Shown here: piece after piece, positions 57,724-64,000 of the stretch
Position numbering within the stretch: position 1 is the stretch's first letter
Layout of the letters: each line of letters begins with the position of its first letter
DNA from: Bacillota bacterium
GTDB taxonomy: Bacteria > Bacillota > Clostridia > Lachnospirales > Lachnospiraceae
Assembly: GCA_902363515.1 (NCBI GenBank)
Contig: CABJAN010000014.1
Span: forward strand, 1 to 64,000
Length of the DNA: 64,000 nt
Direction of reading: 5' to 3'
Translations under genes and position numbers: made by a program
The notes under the pieces: generated by a model
Databases searched by the model: none
What the model was told of the DNA's origin: nothing
The model's input: the letters and a program-made list of their open reading frames with translations, nothing else

Positions 57724-58527
57724 ATGAATGTAGAGCGTTTACGTAAAATCATTGCATATAGTGAAAAAAACTATGAGGAAATAAACTGCAAGATGAAACG
57801 GTTTTGCTCATTTACAGGAATTGAATATGATAGCGATCTTCTTAACATTCTTCAGATAGTAAGGACTTCATTTCAGAGGAAAGGATTTCTTGTTTTTGAA
57901 ATGCCCTTTGCAGATGATGAAATAGGAGCACTGTGTTATAAAGGTGATGGTCTGGGATATGTTGTAATTAATACATCATTGCCTAGAGTAAATGCGAATT
58001 TTGCGATTGCTCATGAAATCTATCATGTTTTCTTTCAGGAAAATGAATTTGTGTCTAAGGTGGAGTTTGCAGATGATCACTATTATGAGCATGAAGAAGA
58101 ATATGCAGCTAATTTGTTTGCGGGTATGTTGCTGATGCCGGAGATTAGTTTCAGAAGAATGTACTCAAAGTTTAAGGATGAATCAAAGGATGATAAAACG
58201 GACACAATTATCCGATTAATGTCATATTATCAAGTTCCGTACATGTCAGTATTAATTAGGTGCCTTGAATTAGAGTTAATAACAGGAAATACATTATCGG
58301 AACAAATTCTTAATGTGGATAGAATCTGGATAAAGCAGAGATTATCTGAATTATGGTTAGATGAAAGTATCATGGATTCATCAAATAAGGATGATTTTTC
58401 TCATTTAGAGACTATGGTGGAGAGCCTGGGAAGAAAATATATTGAAGAGGAATATATTAACGAGCGCACATTAAAGAAGGTTCTTCATAATATGCGAGAA
58501 TTGTACCGAAAGATAAAGGGGGAGTAA
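57724..58527 (+). CDS. ImmA/IrrE family zinc metallopeptidase
   Basis: 267 residues. The Gluzincin motif HEIYH (97-101) is followed by a third ligand region EEYAANLFAGMLLMP (from about 125), the COG2856 pattern. The N-terminal 85 residues and the C-terminal 110 are not assigned; the latter may sense a signal. ImmA and IrrE cleave cognate XRE-type repressors. Here the partner is encoded three bases upstream and a PIN-like protein three bases downstream, which suggests the protease switches the cassette on. Confidence 0.87.
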   Translation: MNVERLRKIIAYSEKNYEEINCKMKRFCSFTGIEYDSDLLNILQIVRTSFQRKGFLVFEMPFADDEIGALCYKGDGLGYVVINTSLPRVNANFAIAHEIYHVFFQENEFVSKVEFADDHYYEHEEEYAANLFAGMLLMPEISFRRMYSKFKDESKDDKTDTIIRLMSYYQVPYMSVLIRCLELELITGNTLSEQILNVDRIWIKQRLSELWLDESIMDSSNKDDFSHLETMVESLGRKYIEEEYINERTLKKVLHNMRELYRKIKGE

Positions 58528-58530
58528 GAT

Positions 58531-59469
58531 ATGGCAACCACATATACTGAAAGCCCAAGCAATTTTTGTGAGATAGAATCATTTGTTGAAACTGAGATTA
58601 GTGAAATAAAAAGTATTTTTTTCTCAACTGAAAAAGTGTTCTTTTATGATGCATGTTCTTTTCAAAGGCACTCAAATTTAGCAGATAAAGAGAAAGACAT
58701 TCTGATAAATTATTATTGCGAACGCGGAATAGCCGTTTTTATTACAAGATGTATTTTGATGGAATTAGCATCAAATCAGCACAAACTGATAGAAAAGTAT
58801 ATTGCGTTCATAAAAAGTATGAACGATGCCGGAGTTCCGGTCATCCTATATAATGAAGAGTTTACATATGACATATTATCTGAATGTTTTTCTTCCAATG
58901 ATAAAATAAACGAGTACTTAACGTGGGCGGTTAGAATGGTAAAATCACCTGTAAGCACGATTGAAGAAACCTTGAAGTCAGATGCAAAGCTTTATTCAGA
59001 AGTGATTGAGGGAAAGACTGTAAAATCATCAGACTTATACAAAAGATTTTTCACAACAGTACGAGGAAATAAAGAACATCATGATAATTTAGGGGAAGAA
59101 TTAATATCCATATGTGTACATATTTTATCTTATCTGCCTGGTGTTTCCGATGGAAAACTTTGTGTGTTGACGGATGATAAGGGTGCTGTCGGAAAGATTG
59201 ATTCTGTAATGAGGAGAACCAATCCACAGAATAGAGGTTCTAAAATTATTTTATTCAGTACACCGAAGTTCGTACAGCATATGTTCCAGGAACATGTAGA
59301 GATGTCAGAAGAAGCCATGATAAATCTTATTTCTCAGGGAAGAACAGGAAATATAACGGTAATGGGAATAACTGCTTTTGATTTGAAAGTTGATGAAAAA
59401 ATATCAATGACGAGTAGAGAACTGGTTCAAAAGATAATGGAACCTAATGGTATAAAAATTGTGTTTTAG
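58531..59469 (+). CDS. PIN-like nuclease candidate, third gene of the XRE-ImmA cassette
   Basis: 312 residues that I do not recognise as a named family. PIN-type acidic residues can be traced: D40 in FFYDACSF, E78 in TRCILMELAS, E189/E190 in NLGEELISICVHIL and D215/D216 in CVLTDDKGA, each at the end of a predicted strand or start of a helix, as in GExE-type PIN proteins. An insertion (about 100-180) and a C-terminal extension (about 250-312) are extra. PIN domains cut RNA, often tRNA or rRNA, when freed from an antitoxin. No separate antitoxin is encoded, so XRE/ImmA may control it. AT-rich, probably acquired. Confidence 0.6.
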   Translation: MATTYTESPSNFCEIESFVETEISEIKSIFFSTEKVFFYDACSFQRHSNLADKEKDILINYYCERGIAVFITRCILMELASNQHKLIEKYIAFIKSMNDAGVPVILYNEEFTYDILSECFSSNDKINEYLTWAVRMVKSPVSTIEETLKSDAKLYSEVIEGKTVKSSDLYKRFFTTVRGNKEHHDNLGEELISICVHILSYLPGVSDGKLCVLTDDKGAVGKIDSVMRRTNPQNRGSKIILFSTPKFVQHMFQEHVEMSEEAMINLISQGRTGNITVMGITAFDLKVDEKISMTSRELVQKIMEPNGIKIVF

Positions 59470-59483
59470 AAAGGAATGATTAA

Positions 59484-59984
59484 ATGGATATTTCTGCAGA
59501 ACTGCAAAACCATATCTCCTTAAAAGAAAGAACCAGAAAACATGTGAAAATTTATTTCCAGAAAACTCAGGATGCTGAGATTAAACGCATGCTTCCCAGT
59601 ACAGTCCGGACAGAAGAAGAGGCACTGAAGGCTTTTGAAGAAACACAAAGATCAGATGCAACCAGTTTTGGAAGGACGATTTATTATGACAAAGCATATA
59701 TAGGAGATATCTGGTGCTACAATATAAACACAGAAGAAGCACCAAATGGAATGCTTAGTTACTGTATCTTTGATAAAAAGTTCTGGAATAAAGGAAGCGC
59801 CACAAAGGCACTTGCCCTATTTTTGGAAGAACTACAGAAATATTATCAGGTGAAGGAACTGGGGGCTTTTTTATATGCCGCCAATGCAGCATCCAGAAGA
59901 GTTCTGGAAAAGAATGGATTTGCAAAAGCAGAGACCATAGTAGAAGATGGCGTGGAGTCCTTTTACTATGAATGGAAATTATAA
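59484..59984 (+). CDS. GNAT family N-acetyltransferase (RimJ/RimL-like)
   Basis: A 166-residue protein with the GNAT layout; the RxxG/A-type acetyl-CoA loop is in FWNKGSATKALALFLEEL and the C-terminal strand in AANAASRRVLEKNGF is typical of the RimJ-like branch. It starts 14 bases after the PIN-like gene with an AAGGA site and may be part of that operon, although its base composition is closer to the core genome. The substrate is unknown. Confidence 0.85.
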   Translation: MDISAELQNHISLKERTRKHVKIYFQKTQDAEIKRMLPSTVRTEEEALKAFEETQRSDATSFGRTIYYDKAYIGDIWCYNINTEEAPNGMLSYCIFDKKFWNKGSATKALALFLEELQKYYQVKELGAFLYAANAASRRVLEKNGFAKAETIVEDGVESFYYEWKL

Positions 59985-60013
59985 AAAATGCTACAAAATT
60001 TTTCATTTTCTTT

Positions 60014-60039
60014 CAACACTTTAGGTTTCTCATTCGTTC
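60014..60039 (+). promoter_or_regulatory. candidate ECF-type promoter of the sigma gene
   Basis: CAAC (60014) and CGTTC (60035) separated by 17 bases resemble the AAC/CGT elements that ECF sigma factors use to transcribe their own genes. No good sigma-A promoter was seen in the 110-base gap. Confidence 0.35.
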
Positions 60040-60094
60040 TATTAATGTAACAGGAATTCCCAAGACAAAATAAAACCAGAAGGGAGGAGAAACC

Positions 60095-60559
60095 GTGATT
60101 GAACATTTATATCAGGCATTTTATCAGGAGCTGCTTGCCTGGTGCAGAAATATGACTGGCAAGGAGGCTCTGGCAGAAGACCTGGTTCAGGAAGGATATT
60201 TGCGGGCTATGAACAGTGAACCTGTTCTTGCAAATCTAAATCAGAGACAGCAAAGAGCCTGGCTATATCGGACCATTCGGAATCTGTATGTGGATTATGT
60301 CCGTCACGGTGCCTTTGAAACCGCAGCGGAGACTTTGCCGGAAACAGCTCAGGAGACAGGAGAGTATACAGAAATCGACTGTTCTCAGATGCTGGATTTG
60401 TTGCCGGACGAAGAACGTGTTATCTTTGTCATGCGGTATCTGGAAGGTTACACTTCCATTGAAATCGGAAACTTATTTCAATTATCAGGCAGTACCGTGC
60501 GTTCCCGTCTTGCGTCAGCGAGAAAGCGCCTTCGGAAAGTCTGGAGCGAATCTGTGTGA
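60095..60559 (+). CDS. ECF-type RNA polymerase sigma factor
   Basis: A 154-residue sigma-70 family protein with only regions 2 (about 5-75; AEDLVQEGYLRAM and RAWLYRTIRNLYVDYVR) and 4 (about 95-150; LPDEERVIFVMRYLEGYTSIEIGNLFQLSGSTVRSRLASARKRL). The GTG start follows GGGAGG with a good gap. ECF factors normally sit beside an anti-sigma membrane protein; here the next gene encodes a soluble protein with no membrane helix, so either that is the regulator or control is by another route. It overlaps nothing; 16 bases separate it from the next gene. Confidence 0.88.
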   Translation: MIEHLYQAFYQELLAWCRNMTGKEALAEDLVQEGYLRAMNSEPVLANLNQRQQRAWLYRTIRNLYVDYVRHGAFETAAETLPETAQETGEYTEIDCSQMLDLLPDEERVIFVMRYLEGYTSIEIGNLFQLSGSTVRSRLASARKRLRKVWSESV

Positions 60560-60575
60560 AAGGAAGAAAAAGAAT

Positions 60576-61781
60576 ATGAAGAAAAATTTAGTTATTAATA
60601 CGGAAATTTGTGATGCAAGAAATATAAAAGAAGAAAACTATGCTGGATATGAGCAGATTATTTTAAATGCAGAAATTCTTGTGGTGGACAATAAAAGCAA
60701 GGAAGTTCTCCATAAGCTTCCGGTTACTACCAATGTGGAAATTACTTTAGATTTAGAAAAGGATGCCAGCTTATCCATGATAAACGGGGAATACGAAATC
60801 ACAGGAAATACTGTGCCTGAGGAACATAGTGTTTTATTTGTAAATGGAACCTTGCGGATTGGGAAGGATGCCCAGGAGGTTTTGAAGCAGTATCAGTGTA
60901 TTCAGGTCAATGGTAGCGTCAGATGCCCCAGAAGTCTGGCATCCTGCCTTGGAAATATTCAGGTCAATGGAAACACCATGGTGATTCCAGATGACTGTAC
61001 AGAGCTGAAAGATGATTTTGAAATGGACACGTATTTTCCTCTGCGTGCAAAAGAACATGGAAATTATTTTGCTGCCAGGAGAGTGAGAGTGCTGGATGAG
61101 AAAATCAATCTGGAAACCTTAAAGGACAAACACATTCATTTTGTCACAAAAACCTTGCTTACAAGGGAAGAAATGATTCCGGATGTGATTGGTATGGTAG
61201 ATGAAAATACAGAATTACAGGTTGTACCCGCAGGTTATAGCTATGTCAGCAAAGATGCAGTGCTGGATGAAATGCTGTTGGAGAAGCATGGAACAAAGCT
61301 GTACATTGATGGCTCTCTTACATTAGAAAAAAGCAGTACCCCATGGATTGAGAAACTGGAAAACCTCCAGGTATCCGGTGTTGTTACACTGCTTAGAAGT
61401 CAGGTAGAAGCTTTCCGTGCCATTGGCGCAGAATACAAGGAACTGGAAATTGTGAAAGGGAAAATCGTGAAAAACCACTCTTCCCTTACGGTAGATGCTG
61501 CTATGCTGGAACAGGCCGAAGACGGCGTGACTGTGAAAAATTGCGCAAGCCTGAAAGTAAAAGAAGATGTTTCCCCGGAAGCTATTTTAGAAAGACTGCA
61601 AATTGCTAATTGCGCAACCATAAAATGCAGTCCACAGCAAAAGTCTGCTCTCCAGATGGTAAGTAAAAATGTTGCCAATATTGAGGACGGAGAGGATTCC
61701 GGGGAAAAAACAGGAGTCTTCAGTGTTTTGAAACAACTGGCAGACTCCAAAATAGTAAACGCAGAGAAATATTTAATGTAG
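60576..61781 (+). CDS. unrecognised soluble repeat protein co-transcribed with the ECF sigma factor
   Basis: 401 residues of no family known to me. No signal peptide or membrane helix. From about residue 85 on it is built of repeats of about 20-25 residues in which a short helix alternates with a strand ending in an I/V-x-V-N-G or L-x-I-x-G turn (for example VLFVNGTLRI, CIQVNGSVRC, IQVNGNTMVI, LYIDGSLTL, LQVSGVVTL, LEIVKGKIV, VTVKNCASLKV, LQIANCATIKC). This looks like a beta-solenoid or LRR-like solenoid. The middle (about 155-235) is less regular. ATG 60576 follows AGGAAG. It could sense a stress for the sigma factor or be its target. Confidence 0.7.
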   Translation: MKKNLVINTEICDARNIKEENYAGYEQIILNAEILVVDNKSKEVLHKLPVTTNVEITLDLEKDASLSMINGEYEITGNTVPEEHSVLFVNGTLRIGKDAQEVLKQYQCIQVNGSVRCPRSLASCLGNIQVNGNTMVIPDDCTELKDDFEMDTYFPLRAKEHGNYFAARRVRVLDEKINLETLKDKHIHFVTKTLLTREEMIPDVIGMVDENTELQVVPAGYSYVSKDAVLDEMLLEKHGTKLYIDGSLTLEKSSTPWIEKLENLQVSGVVTLLRSQVEAFRAIGAEYKELEIVKGKIVKNHSSLTVDAAMLEQAEDGVTVKNCASLKVKEDVSPEAILERLQIANCATIKCSPQQKSALQMVSKNVANIEDGEDSGEKTGVFSVLKQLADSKIVNAEKYLM

Positions 61782-62504
61782 ACCCTTTGTTCTCTGCAAG
61801 AAGAGAAGAGAAACTCCTCCGCACAGCAGCAGAACCAGAAGGCTGCAAAACCTGCCTTCCGGGGAGGTTTCGTAATACCCGGACACGCCAAAGATGGCGC
61901 TGATGGGATAAAAGGTTTTTAAAACCGGCGACATACTCATGAAAAGTCCTGCAAAAGAATAAAGTTCAGCCAGAACCATTGCCAGCCAGTAGCTTTTCTT
62001 CCAGTAGGGCACCAGGGCAATAATCGGAGAAACTGCCAGAAACACCCCGATGCCTTCCAGTAGATACATGTTCAGAAAATGAAAAAACATCTGAAACGAA
62101 ACTTCTGAGGTATGAAGAATTACTTCTGCTGAAAACGTAAGAAGAAAAAGCAGGAGGTAAATAAAAATGCCAAACACAAAAGTAACCAGAAGTTTTGCTG
62201 CTGTTAACTCCCTCTTACTCACGGGAATCAGCAGCAGGGATTTCATGGTATCATCCTGCTCTTCCCGGCAGATGAGATAGCTGCCAAACAGCGCAAGCAT
62301 GGCAGGCAGAACGAATAATGTAGCCCATACCTGTGCTGTGGATAAGTACCAGCCAGTGCGGTTCAGGGCGTATTGTTCTTCTGATACCATGACAACACCA
62401 CCGGAAAACACCAGGATAGCCACAAAAAAGACTGCAAAAATAGTAACAAAGAGAATGTTGGAGCGGCGGAGCTTTTGAAGTTCCGCCCATAATAATGTTT
62501 TCAT
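61773..62504 (-). CDS. ABC-2 type permease (lantibiotic-immunity MutG/EpiG-like)
   Basis: A 243-residue protein with six membrane helices. The start MKTLLWAELQKLRRSNILF and the EEQDDTMKSLLLIPVSKRELTAAKL coupling segment are typical of the ABC-2 family used in LanEG immunity transporters. Third gene in a minus-strand operon. Its stop overlaps the convergent repeat-protein gene by nine bases, and no terminator lies between them. Confidence 0.82.
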   Translation of the reverse strand: MKTLLWAELQKLRRSNILFVTIFAVFFVAILVFSGGVVMVSEEQYALNRTGWYLSTAQVWATLFVLPAMLALFGSYLICREEQDDTMKSLLLIPVSKRELTAAKLLVTFVFGIFIYLLLFLLTFSAEVILHTSEVSFQMFFHFLNMYLLEGIGVFLAVSPIIALVPYWKKSYWLAMVLAELYSFAGLFMSMSPVLKTFYPISAIFGVSGYYETSPEGRFCSLLVLLLCGGVSLLFLQRTKGLH

Positions 62505-62513
62505 ATGTTCACC

Positions 62514-63254
62514 CTACTTTCTTTTTCGTAATGCCAGGCTGGCAAATGCAATAGAACCCAGACTCCACACAAGAATGCCGAGAAAGGCAGGCAAAAGTTC
62601 CGAAGGGAGAGTAAGCCCTGGTATGATTCCGTTTCTTGCAATTAAAATAGAGGTACAGGAAATAGGATGAAAATAGGGACAAGCAGAGGTCATGAAAAAT
62701 CCTGCAAAGAGATAAAGCAAAATCATACAAGCAGGAAAAAGATATCCCTTTTGCAAAGCAGACAGTGCCAAAACAGGAAGCATGGAAATTCCTATGAGAA
62801 CTGCAATTTCCAGACAACGTTCCACCAAAAACAGAGTGTCAGCCCAGGAAAAAGGGAAATATCCAGGAAGGACTCCAAAGAGTACAGAGGCTGCTGCATT
62901 CAGAAGCATAAAGCTCATGGAATACAGAAGAATTACAAAAAATTTGCTGAAAAACAATCCCATCTTATTTACAGGCACAATCCAGAGCTGCCTGAACATA
63001 TCATATCTGGTTTCCTCATGCATGAATATTACACACAGCATCCCAAGTACAAAAGGAACAATCATAAACTGAGTAAAGCCGAAGGCAGACCACTTGTAAA
63101 ACATCATAGGATTTACATTGGTTTCTCCCAAATAGTGAAAGTATAAAAAGGCAAAAAATGGCATCACAAAGGAGCAGGGCAGTAGGAAATACAGAAGTTT
63201 TTGGCGGCGCAGTTTCAAAAATTCTATCTGTATGAGTTTAAGCAATTCCCTCAC
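62514..63254 (-). CDS. ABC-2 type permease (lantibiotic-immunity MutE/EpiE-like)
   Basis: A 246-residue paralog of the permease above with the same layout: KLIQIEFLKLRRQKLLYFLLP at the start and HEETRYDMFRQLWIVPVNKMGLFFSKFF before helix 3. It overlaps the ATPase gene by 17 bases and lies nine bases before the second permease gene. The pair would form the membrane channel for expelling a peptide antibiotic or similar compound. Confidence 0.82.
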   Translation of the reverse strand: MRELLKLIQIEFLKLRRQKLLYFLLPCSFVMPFFAFLYFHYLGETNVNPMMFYKWSAFGFTQFMIVPFVLGMLCVIFMHEETRYDMFRQLWIVPVNKMGLFFSKFFVILLYSMSFMLLNAAASVLFGVLPGYFPFSWADTLFLVERCLEIAVLIGISMLPVLALSALQKGYLFPACMILLYLFAGFFMTSACPYFHPISCTSILIARNGIIPGLTLPSELLPAFLGILVWSLGSIAFASLALRKRK

Positions 63255-64000
63255 CTCCTGTTATGTTTTTGAAATAATCTTCCAGAGTCTGGGTATAAAG
63301 GCCAGAGTTCATAAGGGTGATTCCCTCCAGAACCAGAGCCGTGTTCAGCTCTCCCATATTCAGAGAAGTATCATAAATCTGTACGGTGTGTTCATCCTGG
63401 ACGGAATATTCCTGTACCTGAAACTTTCGTTCCAGAATCAACAGGGTTTTGGGAATATCTGAAACTTCTAAAAGAATGTATTTGCTGTTGCGTTTTTCCA
63501 AGTCTTTCATACTGCTTTCTTCCAGAAGAACACCATGGTCAAGAATCCCCACATCATCAGCAAGAAGGGAAATTTCAGACAAAATATGACTGGAAATTAA
63601 AATAGTTTTTCCCTGCTGGGTACTGAGTTTTTTCATAAAATCCCGCATTTCGGAAATTCCAATGGGGTCCAGTCCATTGGTAGGCTCATCTAAAATTAAA
63701 AGCTCAGGGTCATGCAAAATAGCATTGGCAATCCCAAGGCGCTGCTTCATACCAAGGGAATATTTGCCAAAAGTTTTTTTGTCCTGATAGGGTAGGCCCA
63801 CAATCTCCAGGGCGTGTTTCACTGCATGGTTGGATGCAGTGCCGCGAAGCCTTGCGAAAATTTCCAGATTCTCTGTTCCTGTTAAATTCGGGTAAAACCC
63901 AGGAGCTTCAATCATAGCGCCGATTCTGGGATAAAGAAGTTTTTCATTTCCGGAAAGGGTACTGCCAAAAAGTTCCACACTGCCGGAAGTGGCAGACGTA
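63238..64000 (-). CDS. ABC transporter ATP-binding protein, partial (5' end beyond the window)
   Basis: 254 residues are visible; the Walker A region lies beyond position 64000, and the frame stays open to the edge (reading TSGSVELFGS). Seen are the Q-loop area (GAMIEAPGFYPNLTGTENLEIFARLRG), signature YSLGMKQRLGIANA, Walker B LLILDEPTNGLDPIG, the H-loop ISSHILSE and a C-terminal accessory domain. This matches LanF/BcrA-type ATPases of antibiotic-peptide exporters. First known gene of the minus-strand ABC operon. Confidence 0.9.
   Translation of the reverse strand, partial: TSATSGSVELFGSTLSGNEKLLYPRIGAMIEAPGFYPNLTGTENLEIFARLRGTASNHAVKHALEIVGLPYQDKKTFGKYSLGMKQRLGIANAILHDPELLILDEPTNGLDPIGISEMRDFMKKLSTQQGKTILISSHILSEISLLADDVGILDHGVLLEESSMKDLEKRNSKYILLEVSDIPKTLLILERKFQVQEYSVQDEHTVQIYDTSLNMGELNTALVLEGITLMNSGLYTQTLEDYFKNITGGEGIA

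Noticed and set aside
60288..60575. Upstream extension of the 401-residue protein into the sigma gene
   Set aside because: Those codons are the sigma factor read out of frame; ATG 60576 has a ribosome site.

Overview
The window looks like a chromosomal segment of a gut Firmicute of the family Lachnospiraceae, most likely Blautia or a close relative. This rests on moderate GC with AT-rich spacers, strong Shine-Dalgarno sites, sigma-A promoters with 17-base spacers, a T-box leader, a Firmicutes-type 6S RNA, a minimal SufC/SufB pair, a GH3 enzyme with swapped domains, and the overall protein character. No database search was possible, so the genus is an inference.

Layout. 0-6.7 kb: a sugar-acid catabolic cluster (FadR-type regulator, two paralogous IlvD/Edd dehydratases, a KduD-like dehydrogenase broken by an in-frame TAA, a DUF952 protein and a DHDPS-family aldolase). 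6.7-10.2 kb: a Sel1-repeat protein, a two-gene SufC/SufB-like Fe-S assembly operon and a conserved P-loop protein. 10.2-14 kb: an AraC regulator divergent from a GH3 beta-glucosidase. 14.1-17 kb: an MBOAT/DHHW pair for O-acylation of a surface polymer. 17-25.2 kb: MATE exporter, Tim44-like secreted protein, BioY, DUF1284, hemerythrin, an ArsC-like protein, an ABC-F ATPase, an atypical thioredoxin/thioredoxin-reductase pair and a divergent sirtuin. 25.3-31.8 kb: the complete F-type ATP synthase operon in the order B-E-F-H-A-G-D-C, where atpB has no ATG, GTG or TTG at its expected start. 32-36.5 kb: ilvN-ilvC, then a LysR regulator divergent from leuCD. 36.5-41 kb: a CDF metal exporter, tRNA-Pro(GGG), a probable dispersed repeat, and a YtrA-type GntR/ABC operon behind a 32-base operator palindrome. 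41-55 kb: leuA, a SleB-like hydrolase, thrC, pckA, 6S RNA, galM, a SpoIID-like protein, a YihY membrane protein, T-box-controlled pheST and a histidine phosphatase.

55.3-60 kb is the most accessory-looking part. A DinJ/ParE-type toxin-antitoxin pair and queA are followed by a tightly packed three-gene cassette: XRE regulator, ImmA/IrrE metalloprotease and a PIN-like nuclease, with a GNAT gene directly behind. I regard this cassette as the best candidate for an undescribed system (regulator, protease switch and nuclease effector). 60-64 kb holds an ECF sigma factor with no visible anti-sigma factor, an unrecognised soluble repeat protein, and a convergent ABC-2 exporter operon of the lantibiotic-immunity type that runs off the right end.

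Most genes are housekeeping or biosynthetic (energy, branched-chain amino acids, threonine, tRNA charging, gluconeogenesis). Accessory functions are sugar-acid use, surface-polymer modification, export and the 55-60 kb stress or defence modules. Start codons were chosen by ribosome-binding site and family N-terminus; several are TTG or GTG.
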